The notes under the pieces were generated by a model. That model had not been told where the DNA came from, made no database searches, and worked only from the letters and a program-made list of their open reading frames with translations. Shown here one piece after another: positions 34,919 through 45,406 of a DNA stretch of 64,000 bases. The position numbers and the translations under genes were made by a program. The DNA is from Elmis aenea (Eukaryota; Arthropoda; Insecta; Coleoptera; Elmidae). Numbering within the stretch: position 1 is the stretch's first letter; every line of letters begins with the position of its first letter. The stretch is from contig OX393579.1 of the NCBI GenBank assembly GCA_947652605.1, positions 47,994,970 through 48,058,969 on the forward strand, given 5' to 3'.

Positions 34919-37113
34919 TGTGACGCTTTTTTGTTTCTTTTCGGTTTTGCTTTCTTATGTATTTTTTTTTAACTTAATCTTTCTCGGGCGCCAAATTTGT
35001 TGTAGGGGTTGTTTCCTCTATTCTTGTAGCTCTGTTGGAGAATGTAGATTCCAGGGGTCTCTCGTTGAATAAAACTTGGACGGTTTAAAATGGTTATCTT
35101 TATTATGGTTTCTTTATTTACATAATATACAATAATTGGTATAAAACAAATAATTAATACTCAAAAGATAATTGTAAAGCAGTTAATAATAATGGGGCCA
35201 GTATTTGTTTAATACAATTAGGGTTCAAACGAATTTAGATTCTCATTCTGATTTTGATTCTGAAGTCCGGACACGGGGTTACGGTATTGGTGAAATAATA
35301 AAAAAAAATTGAAATTCGGACTTGGCTCTTTTAATCGTGTCGCACCTCCGCTTAAAAGAGACCAAGTACGGACTCAGGGTATGCTACGATATAAGTAAAA
35401 TAATTCAAAGGCAGGAATTCGGACTTAGCTATTTTGGTCGTGTCACACCTCCGCCCAAACTAGAATAAGTTCAAATACTCGGACTTAGCTCTTTTAATCG
35501 TGTCACACCTCCGCTTAAAAGAGACTAAGTACGGACTCAGGGTATGCTACCATATCTGTAAAATAATTTCAAAGACAGGAATTCGGACTTAGCTATTTTG
35601 ATCGTGTCACACCTCCGCTCAAACTAGTCTAAGTTCAAATACTCGGACTTAGCTCTTTTAATCGTGTCACACCTCCGCTTAAAAGAGACTAAGTACGGAC
35701 TCAGGGTATGCTTTCATATGTGTAGAATAATTTAAAAGACGGGAATTCGGACTTAGCTATTTTGATCGTGTCACACCTCCGCTCAAACTAGTCTAAGTTC
35801 AAATACTCGGACTTAGCTCTTTTAATCGTGTCACACCTCCGCTTAAAAGAGACTAAGTACGGACTCAGGGTATGCTTTCATATGTGTAGAATAATTTAAA
35901 AGACGGGAATTCGGACTTAGCTATTTTGATCGTGTCACACCTCCGCTCAAACTAGTCTAAGTTCAAATACTCGGACTTAGCTCTTTTAATCGTGTCACAC
36001 CTCCGCTTAAAAGAGACTAAGTACGGACTCAGGGTATGCTTTCATATGTGTAGAATAATTTAAAAGACGGGAATTCGGACTTAGCTATTTTGATCGTGTC
36101 ACACCTCCGCTCAAACTAGTCTAAGTTCAAATACTCGGACTTAGCTCTTTTAATCGTGTCACACCTCCGCTTAAAAGAGACTAAGTACGGACTCAGGGTA
36201 TGCTTTCATATGTGTAGAATAATTTAAAAGACGGGAATTCGGACTTAGCTATTTTGATCGTGTCACACCTCCGCTCAAACTAGTCTAAGTTCAAATACTC
36301 GGACTTAGCTCTTTTAATCGTGTCACACCTCCGCTTAAAAGAGACTAAGTACGGACTCAGGGTATGCTTTCATATGTGTAGAATAATTTAAAAGACGGGA
36401 ATTCGGACTTAGCTATTTTGATCGTGTCACACCTCCGCTCAAACTAGTCTAAGTTCAAATACTCGGACTTAGCTCTTTTAATCGTGTCACACCTCCGCTT
36501 AAAAGAGACTAAGTACGGACTCAGGGTATGCTTTCATATGTGTAGAATAATTTAAAAGACGGGAATTCGGACTTAGCTATTTTGATCGTGTCACACCTCC
36601 GCTCAAACTAGTCTAAGTTCAAATACTCGGACTTAGCTCTTTTAATCGTGTCACACCTCCGCTTAAAAGAGACTAAGTACGGACTCAGGGTATGCTTTCA
36701 TATGTGTAAAATAATTTAAAGACGGGAATTCGGACTTAGCTATTTTGATCGTGTCGCACCTCCGCTCAAAATAGTCTAAGTTCAAATATTCGGACTTAGC
36801 TCTTTTAATCGTGTCACACCTCCGCTTAAAAGAGACTAAGTTCGGAAATCGGATCGGGACTTAGAAAACTCTTGGTCGTGTCGCACCACCGCCCAAGAGG
36901 TCTAACGGAAGGATTTTCTTACCCAGGTTTTACCCGCTCGTCCGTGAAAGAGAGCTCTATATAATTTGTACCGGCGTTTTATACCCAAAATTTGTGGTGT
37001 GGGTAGGAGAGGTGGTAACAGAGTAGGAAGATGATAACTCCCTACTTTGCGGCAGTGACGTCGAAACGTTATCGAAATATTTGTTTGGGGCGGTTTATCG
37101 GAATTTCGTTACA
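34919..37113 (-). repeat. 3' LTR of the gypsy element (2195 bp, nine array units)
   Basis: Plus-strand bounds TGTGACGC and CGTTACA, so the element-sense LTR runs TGTAACG to CGTCACA. It is 819 bp longer than the other LTR, explained by five additional 164-bp units minus one T in a homopolymer. By eye I found one further base difference near 35459-35464 (TAGAATAAG against TAGACTAAG). Confidence 0.95.
35320..36905 (-). repeat. 164-bp tandem array of hairpins in the 3' LTR
   Basis: Units repeat at TATGCT marks 35382, 35545, 35709, 35873, 36037, 36201, 36365, 36529 and 36693, a period of 163-164 bp. Each unit holds two hairpins: one built from ACTTAGCTATTTTGA and TCAAACTAGTCTAAGT, the other from ACTTAGCTCTTTTAA and TTAAAAGAGACTAAGT. 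Both enclose TCGTGTCACACCTCCGC. With the flanking divergent copies at 35320-35367 and about 36859-36905 there are about 20 hairpins. Middle units are practically identical, which indicates recent amplification. Confidence 0.93.
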
Positions 37114-37127
37114 TCCCCCTCTTTCTT
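37114..37127 (-). promoter_or_regulatory. Polypurine tract
   Basis: In element sense AAGAAAGAGGGGGA directly abuts the 3' LTR. It would prime plus-strand DNA synthesis. Confidence 0.88.
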
Positions 37128-37655
37128 CGGGAAAAAAAAAAGATTTTTTTTTTTTCTTAAAGGCATTACGGCCATCACGGTAATGTGCAAAATTAATAAT
37201 CAAAAGTTACGGTTAACTGAATATCTCAAAACCCAAAAATAAAATAAAATAAACTTATATGAACCCTTGGTAACAAAATTAACTATAGAAACTCGGTAAT
37301 AAAATAAATAAACAAATAACATTTCAAATATAAATATCCGGTAATATAGTAAATAAATAACTAAATCACACTTCTTAAAATTACTATATACAGTTATTAA
37401 AAGAAATGCTCTAAAATTGAAGCTTCTGGGCGTAATTGGTAACGCCGGTGGTGTGCCAGGTATTGGGGACGTATCGAGCTATTGTATAGGACTGCTATCG
37501 TCATCCCGTGGTTTGACGGCCTCGGGATGGTGGTCTGCTGGCGTTCCCGGCAGTGGGGAGCGCGGCGTCGGTGATGGCGTCCGTGGAGGTTCCATATTGC
37601 GTCTCTGGACAAAAAAATAATGTTAGCGGTTCGGAATTATGTAGGGAGCGGGGAG
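37128..37655 (-). other. Gypsy 3' untranslated region
   Basis: About 530 bp between pol and the polypurine tract. It starts with an A/T homopolymer block and contains short GC-rich frames near 37400-37620 with no env-like features (no signal peptide or membrane helix that I can see). Confidence 0.7.
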
Positions 37656-40600
37656 TTAGATGGCGGGTTTTAAGTCCTTGATGTGGACTCGCTGCAGACG
37701 ACGACCAGTGTGGTCGCGAAGATCGTATACCAGTGGAGATATCACCCTTGAAACGGTGTGGGGACCGGAATATCGTGGGGCTAGCTTGGCTGCGAAACCT
37801 TTTGCGGCAGACGATAAGTGGCGTTCGACCTTCATCACTTTATCTCCCAGCTTGCATCTCCAGTCGCGTCGGCGTAGATTGTAATGTCGACTTTGGGACT
37901 GAAAGGCCTTTGCGAGGTTAAGTCGTACCAGGTCAAAAATTTCGTCTAGTTTCTGTAGCCTATGGTTCCGCTCTTGAATATCGGGTCCTTTCGGAATATC
38001 GTCTGGGTCTTCATCGTGTCTTGGAGCCCGTTCGGTATTTCTAGTTCTCGGCCGAAGTTTAGGAAGGCTGGAGTAAAACCGGTTGATTCATGCCGAGCGG
38101 TATTCATAGCCAGTGTAAATTCAGGAATGTATTGGTCCCACTTCCTTTGGTCGGCCTCACAATATTGTGCTACCATAGTCTTGAGGGTTCGATTGACACG
38201 CTCCACGGGGTTGGCTTGTGGCGTATATGGCGGCGTAAATCGGTGTCGGATTCCAAATTCGGCCAGTAACGAACGAAACAGGCGGCTATCGAACTGTACT
38301 CCATTATCGGTTATCACTGTGCGTGGACATCCAAATCGCATAATCACCAGCTCTCTTAAGGCCTGGGTGACGGTGCTAGCGGTGGCTTTTCTTAACGGAC
38401 GACATTCCACCCATTTTGTGAAGCGGTCTTGAAGCACGAAGAGGTAGTTATGGCCTTTGGCGGAGCGTGGGAGCGGGCCCACTAGGTCGGCGCTAACTGT
38501 TTCCCAAGGGCTGTGGATCTTAGGAGGGTACATTTGTCCAGGGGTTTGTCGTTGCGACGGTTTATATCTTTGACACTGATTACAGCGGCGTACGTAGTTA
38601 GCAATATCTTTAAACATTCGAGGCCAGTAGTAATTTTGTGCGATTCGCGTAATCGTTTTTGCAATTCCCATGTGCCCAGCTGTAGGAGCGTCATGATGTT
38701 CGCGTAGTATTGCCTCACGGTCGGGTTCAGGGACGCACAGTTTCCAAGGCTTAGCCATATCCGCTTCACGGAGGTCTGTCGGTTCCCAAAAGTGCCGATG
38801 CAGCCGGTCGTCGATTAGTTTATAGTCTGGCGTCTTTTCAGGATGACATTTAACTTCATTTACCTTCTGGGTATACCATGGACACTGGGGTACATTCGTA
38901 ATAGCGCATAGCTCGCCGGCGTATGTTGGTTGCATATCTGGCAGCGGCTGTCGAGACAATGCGTCGGCCACCCGGTTAAGTACTCCACGTCGATATTTAA
39001 TATCGAAATCAAATTGTTGCAAATAAACGGCCCATCGCGCCAGTCGTCCACTCGGATTGCGTATGGAATTTAGCCATTTTAAGGACTGATGATCGGTTAT
39101 TACGGTGAAGTGGTATCCTTCTAGATAGGGTCGCATCTTCTGGATACCCCATACTATGGCTAGGCACTCTTTTTCGGTAACAGAATAGTTTTTCTCTGCA
39201 GGATTGAGAGATCGGCTCGCATATGCTACTACATGGTCTGCATTGTCATCGTTTTGTATTAAGGCGGCCCCAAGACCTTTTCCTGAGGCGTCGGTTTGCA
39301 AAATGAATGGCTTGGTAAAATTGGGACAGGACAGGACTGGGGCACACGTCAATTTTGTTTTAAGCGTCTGGAAGGCCTCTTGTTGTTCGGTACCCCATAA
39401 CCAACGACTTCCCTTCCGTAGTAGTTTAGTTAACGCAGCTGTAACATGTGAGAACGATGGAATGAATCGTCGATACCAGGAGGCGATACCCAGGAACCGG
39501 CGGAGATCGCGTACATTCTTGGGTGCGGGTATTTGTAGAATGGCAGCTACGGTATCCGGGTCGGTGTGAATGCCTTCAGCTGTCACTACGTGGCCTAAGT
39601 ACTTCAATGTTCGTCGGCAGAAGTGGCATTTATCGGGGTTTAGTTGTAGATTAGCTTTACGAAGGCGATCGAACACTTCTCGTAGATTATTTAAGTGTTC
39701 TGTGAACGTCCTACCTAGAACTATGATGTCGTCTAGATAGGCAAAGGCCTTGGGCTCCATGTCAGGTCCAATTATTGAATCTAAGAGGCGCTGGAACGTG
39801 GCAGGAGCTGCATGTAATCCAAAGGGCATAACCTTGAACTGATACAAACCGCGGCCAGGGACGGTAAAGGCTGTAACGGGTTTGCTTGCCGTGGTAAGCG
39901 GTATCTGCCAGTACCCTTGCTTCAGGTCCAGGCTAGAGATGTAACGGGCTTCGCGGAGTTTGTCTAAGATAGCACTGATGTAGGGTAATGGATATGCATC
40001 TTTTATCGATACTTCATTAACTTTACGAAAATCTACGCAGAATCTCGGTTGCCCATCTTTTTTACGGACGATTACAACAGGCGAGCTCCAGGGGCTGTTA
40101 GACGGTTCAATAATATTTTCAGCGAGCATTTTGTCCACTTCTTCGTTTATAGTTTGCTGCATTACTGGATTTTGGGGTCGGTAGCGTTGCTTAATAGGGG
40201 TCGGATCGGAGAGTCGGATTTCGTGTTCCACTAGGTCTGTAGTTCCTTTTGCACTCGCAAATCGAGGTAGTTCTTGTGCCAAGAAATGTTGGAGATGCTC
40301 CTGTTCGACGGGCGATAATTGATCTTTATTATCGACGAATACAGAAGCATTTTGTAACGGCTGTTCGGTTGTATGTCCGCCATTCGGTTTAACGGACCGG
40401 CTAGTAATATTAATTACTGTTTGACGCTTGCTTAATACGTCCATACCCAATACCATGTCTTGTACTAGCGTCGGAAGATACAGAAAGGTGTCGGTTACCC
40501 ATTCTGCGTTCATATTGTAACAAATTCGGTACATCTGGTCGACGCGTTGCGTAGAACCATTCGCTAGCTGGACCTGGTGCTCTTTTAGTTGACTTACTGA

Positions 40601-40981
40601 GGGATCGTGCAGGTTACAATATTCGGCTACACGTCGGCTGATGAAGGAACAGGTGGATCCGGTGTCAACTAGAGCTCGGAAGGATTGATTTTTAATGTGA
40701 ATTGGAATAAAAAGGCGGTTATCGGATTCTTGGCAACTAGTGGAAGCGAGGGTGGAGTTCTTTAGGATTATTGCGGAGGGTTGTTTGTAGCGGGCCTTGG
40801 GGTACAAAGATTGGCGAGGCCCGGTGGGTTGCCAATCTTGACGGCGTTTCCCGGTGCTTGCGTTACGCCACAACAGTTCCTCGTGAGTACGCCTGGTTGC
40901 CCACATCTCGAACAGAAAAGTTTTGGCGGTAGTCGGCAGTTGAACCGCAGATGGCCTGACTGACCACAGTTCCAGCAGCAC
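37656..40981 (-). pseudogene. pol: Gypsy Pol polyprotein: PR-RT-RNase H-IN, one frame shift
   Basis: The main frame has 1011 codons (40981-37946). Protease ALVDTGSTCSFI is at residues 103-114. RT has SLDL (Asp352) and FAYLDD (415-418). RNase H has LQTDASG (about 564) and ITDHQS (about 630). Integrase has the HHCC zinc finger (H763, H770, C800, C803) and catalytic Asp832, Asp892 and Glu927 with 34 residues between the last two. Near 38030 one base appears missing, so the C-terminus continues in another frame to 37656, including the GPHTVSRVISPLVYDLR (GPY/F-type) module. Pol overlaps gag by 214 nt in the -1 frame, so it is probably made by -1 frameshifting. Every catalytic residue is present. 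Confidence 0.93.
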
Positions 40982-41898
40982 CGCTCGCGGCTATAATTGG
41001 GACTTTGCCTTAGGGGCGTGGCAAACGATGTGCGGCCAACATTATCTCTTGCAGCCGCGTTTTGGCTATCTGACAGCGCTGCAAGTTTAATAGGACGGTA
41101 CTGGATTTTATCGGCGGCTTCCGTTCGCTTTGAAGTTTGAGCGGCCAATTCTTTTTGTAGTTGCTCGTGCTCTTCGATTTTTCTTAACAATTCAGGTATT
41201 GTGTTAAAGTCGGATTGACGGATATATTGACGATATTGGGGCAGGAGATTTTTATATAAACGGTTTAATATTTGTTGCGGTGTCAACAGGCCTTGACGTC
41301 TTATTAATGTTTGTAGAGCGAGCAGGTATTCCTTACCAGTCTCGTGCGGGCGTTGGCATCTTCGGCTGATTTGCTCATCTAAGTTCAGCCTGTAGTCGGA
41401 TGGTAAGAAAAAACCCTCGAAGTCGTTTAAAAAGTGGTTCCAGGTACGCCAGGACTGTTTATTGTTTCTAAACCATAGCAGGGCATCGTTGCGGAATAGT
41501 TCGGGCAGCGCGTGAAGAAGTTGGCGGTCGGTATAGCCGTAGCATTCTCGTAGTTCTTCTACACGCTCCAGGAAAAGGACAGCGTCCGTCTTGCCGTCAA
41601 AATGGACGTTCCATTTTCGTATTTGATCACACGCGTTGGCCACAGTTTCGGTAGCGGTGGATAGGACCTGGGGCTTGGTGGACTCTTTGTCATTCTCGCC
41701 GGTTCGTAGGAACAAACTAAGCCGTTGTCTCATCTCTTCGACGCGACCATTAGGATCCAGGTTGAACTTTTTCAATTCGTTGCTAAGTTCGTCCTTGCGT
41801 AATTTATAGAGCCAGCCCACCTTAGTGTCGGCACTCTCTAGGCCATAGCCTTCGCCTTCGGAATCGCTGGCTACGGATTTTGTCTTTGAATGTGTCAT
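40768..41898 (-). CDS. gag: Gypsy Gag polyprotein
   Basis: 376 residues, uninterrupted. Residues about 34-62 (LRKDELSNELKKFNLDPNGR) resemble a SAP-like DNA-binding helix pair. Residues about 95-250 are the capsid region with the typical WxxFxxxF-like HFLNDFEGFFLPSDYR. The nucleocapsid has a good CX2CX4HX4C zinc knuckle (C308, C311, H316, C321) and a second one (C329, C332, C342) in which Val337 replaces the His. Gag forms the virus-like particle and packages the RNA. The start ATG lies about 90 bp downstream of the PBS in element sense. Intact frame suggests recent activity. Confidence 0.92.
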   Translation of the reverse strand: MTHSKTKSVASDSEGEGYGLESADTKVGWLYKLRKDELSNELKKFNLDPNGRVEEMRQRLSLFLRTGENDKESTKPQVLSTATETVANACDQIRKWNVHFDGKTDAVLFLERVEELRECYGYTDRQLLHALPELFRNDALLWFRNNKQSWRTWNHFLNDFEGFFLPSDYRLNLDEQISRRCQRPHETGKEYLLALQTLIRRQGLLTPQQILNRLYKNLLPQYRQYIRQSDFNTIPELLRKIEEHEQLQKELAAQTSKRTEAADKIQYRPIKLAALSDSQNAAARDNVGRTSFATPLRQSPNYSRERCCWNCGQSGHLRFNCRLPPKLFCSRCGQPGVLTRNCCGVTQAPGNAVKIGNPPGLANLCTPRPATNNPPQ

Positions 41899-41989
41899 TA
41901 TTGTACCTACTATTAATTTATCGTACGGTGCGTTCAGAATCTAACCGGCCCTTGCCCCTGTTCGTCGGTATGTACCGTACGGAATTTGA

Positions 41990-42007
41990 GTCCCTGCTCG
42001 GGCGCCA
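41990..42007 (-). promoter_or_regulatory. Primer binding site, tRNA-Lys(UUU)-like
   Basis: In element sense TGGCGCCCGAGCAGGGAC lies 3 bases after the 5' LTR. It complements the 3' end of insect tRNA-Lys(UUU) with, as I recall that tRNA, one mismatch. Confidence 0.8.
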
Positions 42008-42010
42008 AAA

Positions 42011-43386
42011 TGTGACGCTTTTTTGTTTCTTTTCGGTTTTGCTTTCTTATGTATTTTTTTTTTAACTTAATCTTTCTCGGGCGCCAAATTTGTTGTAGGG
42101 GTTGTTTCCTCTATTCTTGTAGCTCTGTTGGAGAATGTAGATTCCAGGGGTCTCTCGTTGAATAAAACTTGGACGGTTTAAAATGGTTATCTTTATTATG
42201 GTTTCTTTATTTACATAATATACAATAATTGGTATAAAACAAATAATTAATACTCAAAAGATAATTGTAAAGCAGTTAATAATAATGGGGCCAGTATTTG
42301 TTTAATACAATTAGGGTTCAAACGAATTTAGATTCTCATTCTGATTTTGATTCTGAAGTCCGGACACGGGGTTACGGTATTGGTGAAATAATAAAAAAAA
42401 ATTGAAATTCGGACTTGGCTCTTTTAATCGTGTCGCACCTCCGCTTAAAAGAGACCAAGTACGGACTCAGGGTATGCTACGATATAAGTAAAATAATTCA
42501 AAGGCAGGAATTCGGACTTAGCTATTTTGGTCGTGTCACACCTCCGCCCAAACTAGACTAAGTTCAAATACTCGGACTTAGCTCTTTTAATCGTGTCACA
42601 CCTCCGCTTAAAAGAGACTAAGTACGGACTCAGGGTATGCTACCATATCTGTAAAATAATTTCAAAGACAGGAATTCGGACTTAGCTATTTTGATCGTGT
42701 CACACCTCCGCTCAAACTAGTCTAAGTTCAAATACTCGGACTTAGCTCTTTTAATCGTGTCACACCTCCGCTTAAAAGAGACTAAGTACGGACTCAGGGT
42801 ATGCTTTCATATGTGTAGAATAATTTAAAAGACGGGAATTCGGACTTAGCTATTTTGATCGTGTCACACCTCCGCTCAAACTAGTCTAAGTTCAAATACT
42901 CGGACTTAGCTCTTTTAATCGTGTCACACCTCCGCTTAAAAGAGACTAAGTACGGACTCAGGGTATGCTTTCATATGTGTAAAATAATTTAAAGACGGGA
43001 ATTCGGACTTAGCTATTTTGATCGTGTCGCACCTCCGCTCAAAATAGTCTAAGTTCAAATATTCGGACTTAGCTCTTTTAATCGTGTCACACCTCCGCTT
43101 AAAAGAGACTAAGTTCGGAAATCGGATCGGGACTTAGAAAACTCTTGGTCGTGTCGCACCACCGCCCAAGAGGTCTAACGGAAGGATTTTCTTACCCAGG
43201 TTTTACCCGCTCGTCCGTGAAAGAGAGCTCTATATAATTTGTACCGGCGTTTTATACCCAAAATTTGTGGTGTGGGTAGGAGAGGTGGTAACAGAGTAGG
43301 AAGATGATAACTCCCTACTTTGCGGCAGTGACGTCGAAACGTTATCGAAATATTTGTTTGGGGCGGTTTATCGGAATTTCGTTACA
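42011..43386 (-). repeat. 5' LTR of the gypsy element (1376 bp, four array units)
   Basis: Same bounds as the other LTR. Units at 42475, 42638, 42802 and 42966. It would carry the promoter, transcript start and poly(A) signal; the exact sites could not be placed. It also contains an internal PBS-like core at 42076-42088. Confidence 0.95.
42413..43178 (-). repeat. 164-bp tandem array of hairpins in the 5' LTR
   Basis: Four units and about ten hairpins with the same loop as in the 3' LTR. The first two and the last unit carry the same diagnostic variants in both LTRs, and the two arrays differ only in the number of identical middle units. Confidence 0.92.
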
Positions 43387-44024
43387 GCTGTGTTAATTCA
43401 TTAAGAACATCGAAACTAAATGTTTTGCGGAGTTATACGTGCCACTAGCCATTTCCTTCGGAAAAAATAGGGGAACAACTGAAAATGTAAATAATAAAAG
43501 TAATTTTGCGATCGCGTTTGCCATGAAACCGTCAGAGATAAAATTGAAATTCTTCTATTTACCAATGCGCGCATCCTTTGCAAGTAAAACGGTGCAAGGT
43601 TTTTGAAAAAATCTTAAACGGTTGCGGAGAAAAACGTCAACAAAGAAATCCTTGCAAAACCGCTTTGATTTGGGAAGTTGTGTCTATGCGACTTGCATAG
43701 ACGTTACCATAGTGGAAACCATTTTTACAGGGCCTCGTTTTACGCGTTTTTCTCCGGAACCGCTTAAGATTTTTTCAAAAAATGTGCACCATTTTACTTG
43801 CAAAGGATGCGCGCATTGGTAAATAAAAAAATTTCGATTTTATATCTGACGGTTTCATAGCCAACGCAATCGCAAAAAGTACCTTTATTATTCAACTTTT
43901 TGGTTTCTCCCCTATTTTTCCGAAGGAAATGGCCCGTGGCACGTATAACTTCGCAAAACATTTATTTTTGATGTTCTTGATGCAATAAACACAGCCTTGA
44001 TCAGATTCTAGCGGCAATATATCG

Positions 44025-44656
44025 CAACTCTCCCTTGTAAGATTGTATGGGCGCATACAAGGAATGAATGGAAACAGACAGCCCAAAAAAAATGTAAGTG
44101 GCTGCCTTATACAAGAAGAAGAGATCGACCAAGAAGAATTGGGGTCACGAAGATGAACTAACGTCTGCAAGACGCTTACGCGAAGAAGATTGGTACAGGC
44201 TAAAATGAAATCTAGGAATCGATAGACAGCAAAAGCTGTAATCTAATTCGCATATCGATAGAGATAGAAATTGAACTTAAAATTTTACCATCGGTTCAAA
44301 AACAGAAAATTTTCATTTTCATTTTTTTACTTTTTAAAAATGGTACTTCTAATTTATAATAAGACCACTTAAACGCCCTTAAGTTCCTTTAACGAAAAAC
44401 TTTGTGATAAGAAAACAAACATAGAATAACCGGTTATTGGCGAGGTGTTTTTGTATGTCAAGTACTTGGTAAGGTGGGTCTGGATGACCCCAATTTATAA
44501 TGCATGTTTAAGGGGTAACGGTAATGAAAAAGACTTTTTAACCAACCTCAAATTTAACTTTAATTTGTGCAAAGACATACCAACTATTAAAATAAGCAAA
44601 TATAAAAGTTGTCTGTTAATACAGTGTTTTTTTAAATCGTAATAAAATCATATATA
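44025..44656. other. Intron sequence without recognised features
   Basis: AT-rich. Around 44080-44220, AAGAAGAGATCGACCAAGAA and nearby codons vaguely resemble the end of a LINE frame; not enough to call. Confidence 0.4.
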
Positions 44657-45406
44657 CAGTGTGGTCCACATAGAAGGGCCACTATTGGGATCCCGTAAAC
44701 GGTAAAAGCTACAAAGAAGTTTAAATTACACAAATTGTTCCCCTATTCCTATTCAGTGATGCTTTAATGTTTTAAAAAAGTTCCGTTGCACACTGGATAA
44801 TAAACTAAAATCAAAATGTGCATTTTTGAATCGTTAATACCTCGGTTTATACTTGGTACAAAAATCTTTTGGGGAAAAAGTTGTAGATTTTTTTTACGTA
44901 CTGTAAAATGAAAACATTCATTTGTTTCAATTTTGTTTAAATGCATGGCTTTCCATAGCTTCACAGGAACTTTTTGATGATTTTACTTGTTTTAAACCCG
45001 ATATCAAAATAAATTCATTCAATCTTATATCATTGAAAAGAGAGGAAAAATTCTTTTTCATGAGGACATGGCCAACTATGGTTTCCAATTAAAAAAATGC
45101 AAATTTGTATTTATTTAAGAATATAAACAATACTGAATCAAATGATTGTTTTCATTTAACAATGAGTAAAACAATCTACAACAAAAATATGTTTGTACCT
45201 TCAAGTATAACCGAGTAATTAACGGTTTAAAAAAATGCCCATTTTGAATTTTGTTTATTGTCTAGCGTGCCATGAAACTTTTTTAAAACAATATTGCATC
45301 ACTGAATAGGTCTAAGAAAGGGAAACAATTTGTCTAATTTAAACTTCTTTGTAGCTCTCACCGGTTACGAGATCCCAATAGTTGCTTTTCTATGTGGACC
45401 ACCCTG
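44657..45406. mobile_element. Foldback family 5 (CAGTGTGGTCCACATAG)
   Basis: The left end CAGTGTGGTCCACATAGAAG and right end CTATGTGGACCACCCTG pair. Inside, GGGATCCCGTAAACGGTAAA and TTTAAATTACACAAATTGTT are mirrored by ACCGGTTACGAGATCCC and AACAATTTGTCTAATTTAAA. 750 bp, no coding, TA at the edges. Confidence 0.82.

Larger units (their letters stand above)
34919..43386 (-). mobile_element. Ty3/gypsy LTR retrotransposon, near-complete
   Basis: An 8.47-kb element on the minus strand: 5' LTR 42011-43386, PBS 41990-42007, gag 41898-40768, pol 40981-37656, polypurine tract 37114-37127 and 3' LTR 34919-37113. GCTG at 34915-34918 and 43387-43390 is the target duplication. The domain order protease-RT-RNase H-integrase is that of Ty3/gypsy. 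No env-like frame follows pol. The LTRs look almost identical outside their tandem array, so insertion is recent. Confidence 0.95.
34886..44024. mobile_element. Large palindromic element split by the gypsy insertion
   Basis: 34886-34918 continues at 43391 once the LTR element is removed. The sequence to about 43680 then mirrors 43700-44024: CGCTAGAATCTGATCAAGGC, TTCGGAAAAAATAGGGG, CAATGCGCGCATCCTTTGCA and others recur inverted. The centre is a GTCTATGC..GCATAGAC hairpin at about 43681-43701. Without the insertion it would be about 670 bp. Family unknown; coding absent. Confidence 0.78.

Noticed and set aside
35320..36905. CRISPR-like direct repeat array
   Set aside because: Period 164 bp without unique spacers, inside an LTR of a eukaryotic element; it is a tandem repeat.
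37128..37655. env gene after pol
   Set aside because: Only short frames; no signal peptide, membrane segment or glycoprotein-like pattern.
37962..40234. Several plus-strand frames of 60-156 codons
   Set aside because: They are shadows of the minus-strand Pol frame.
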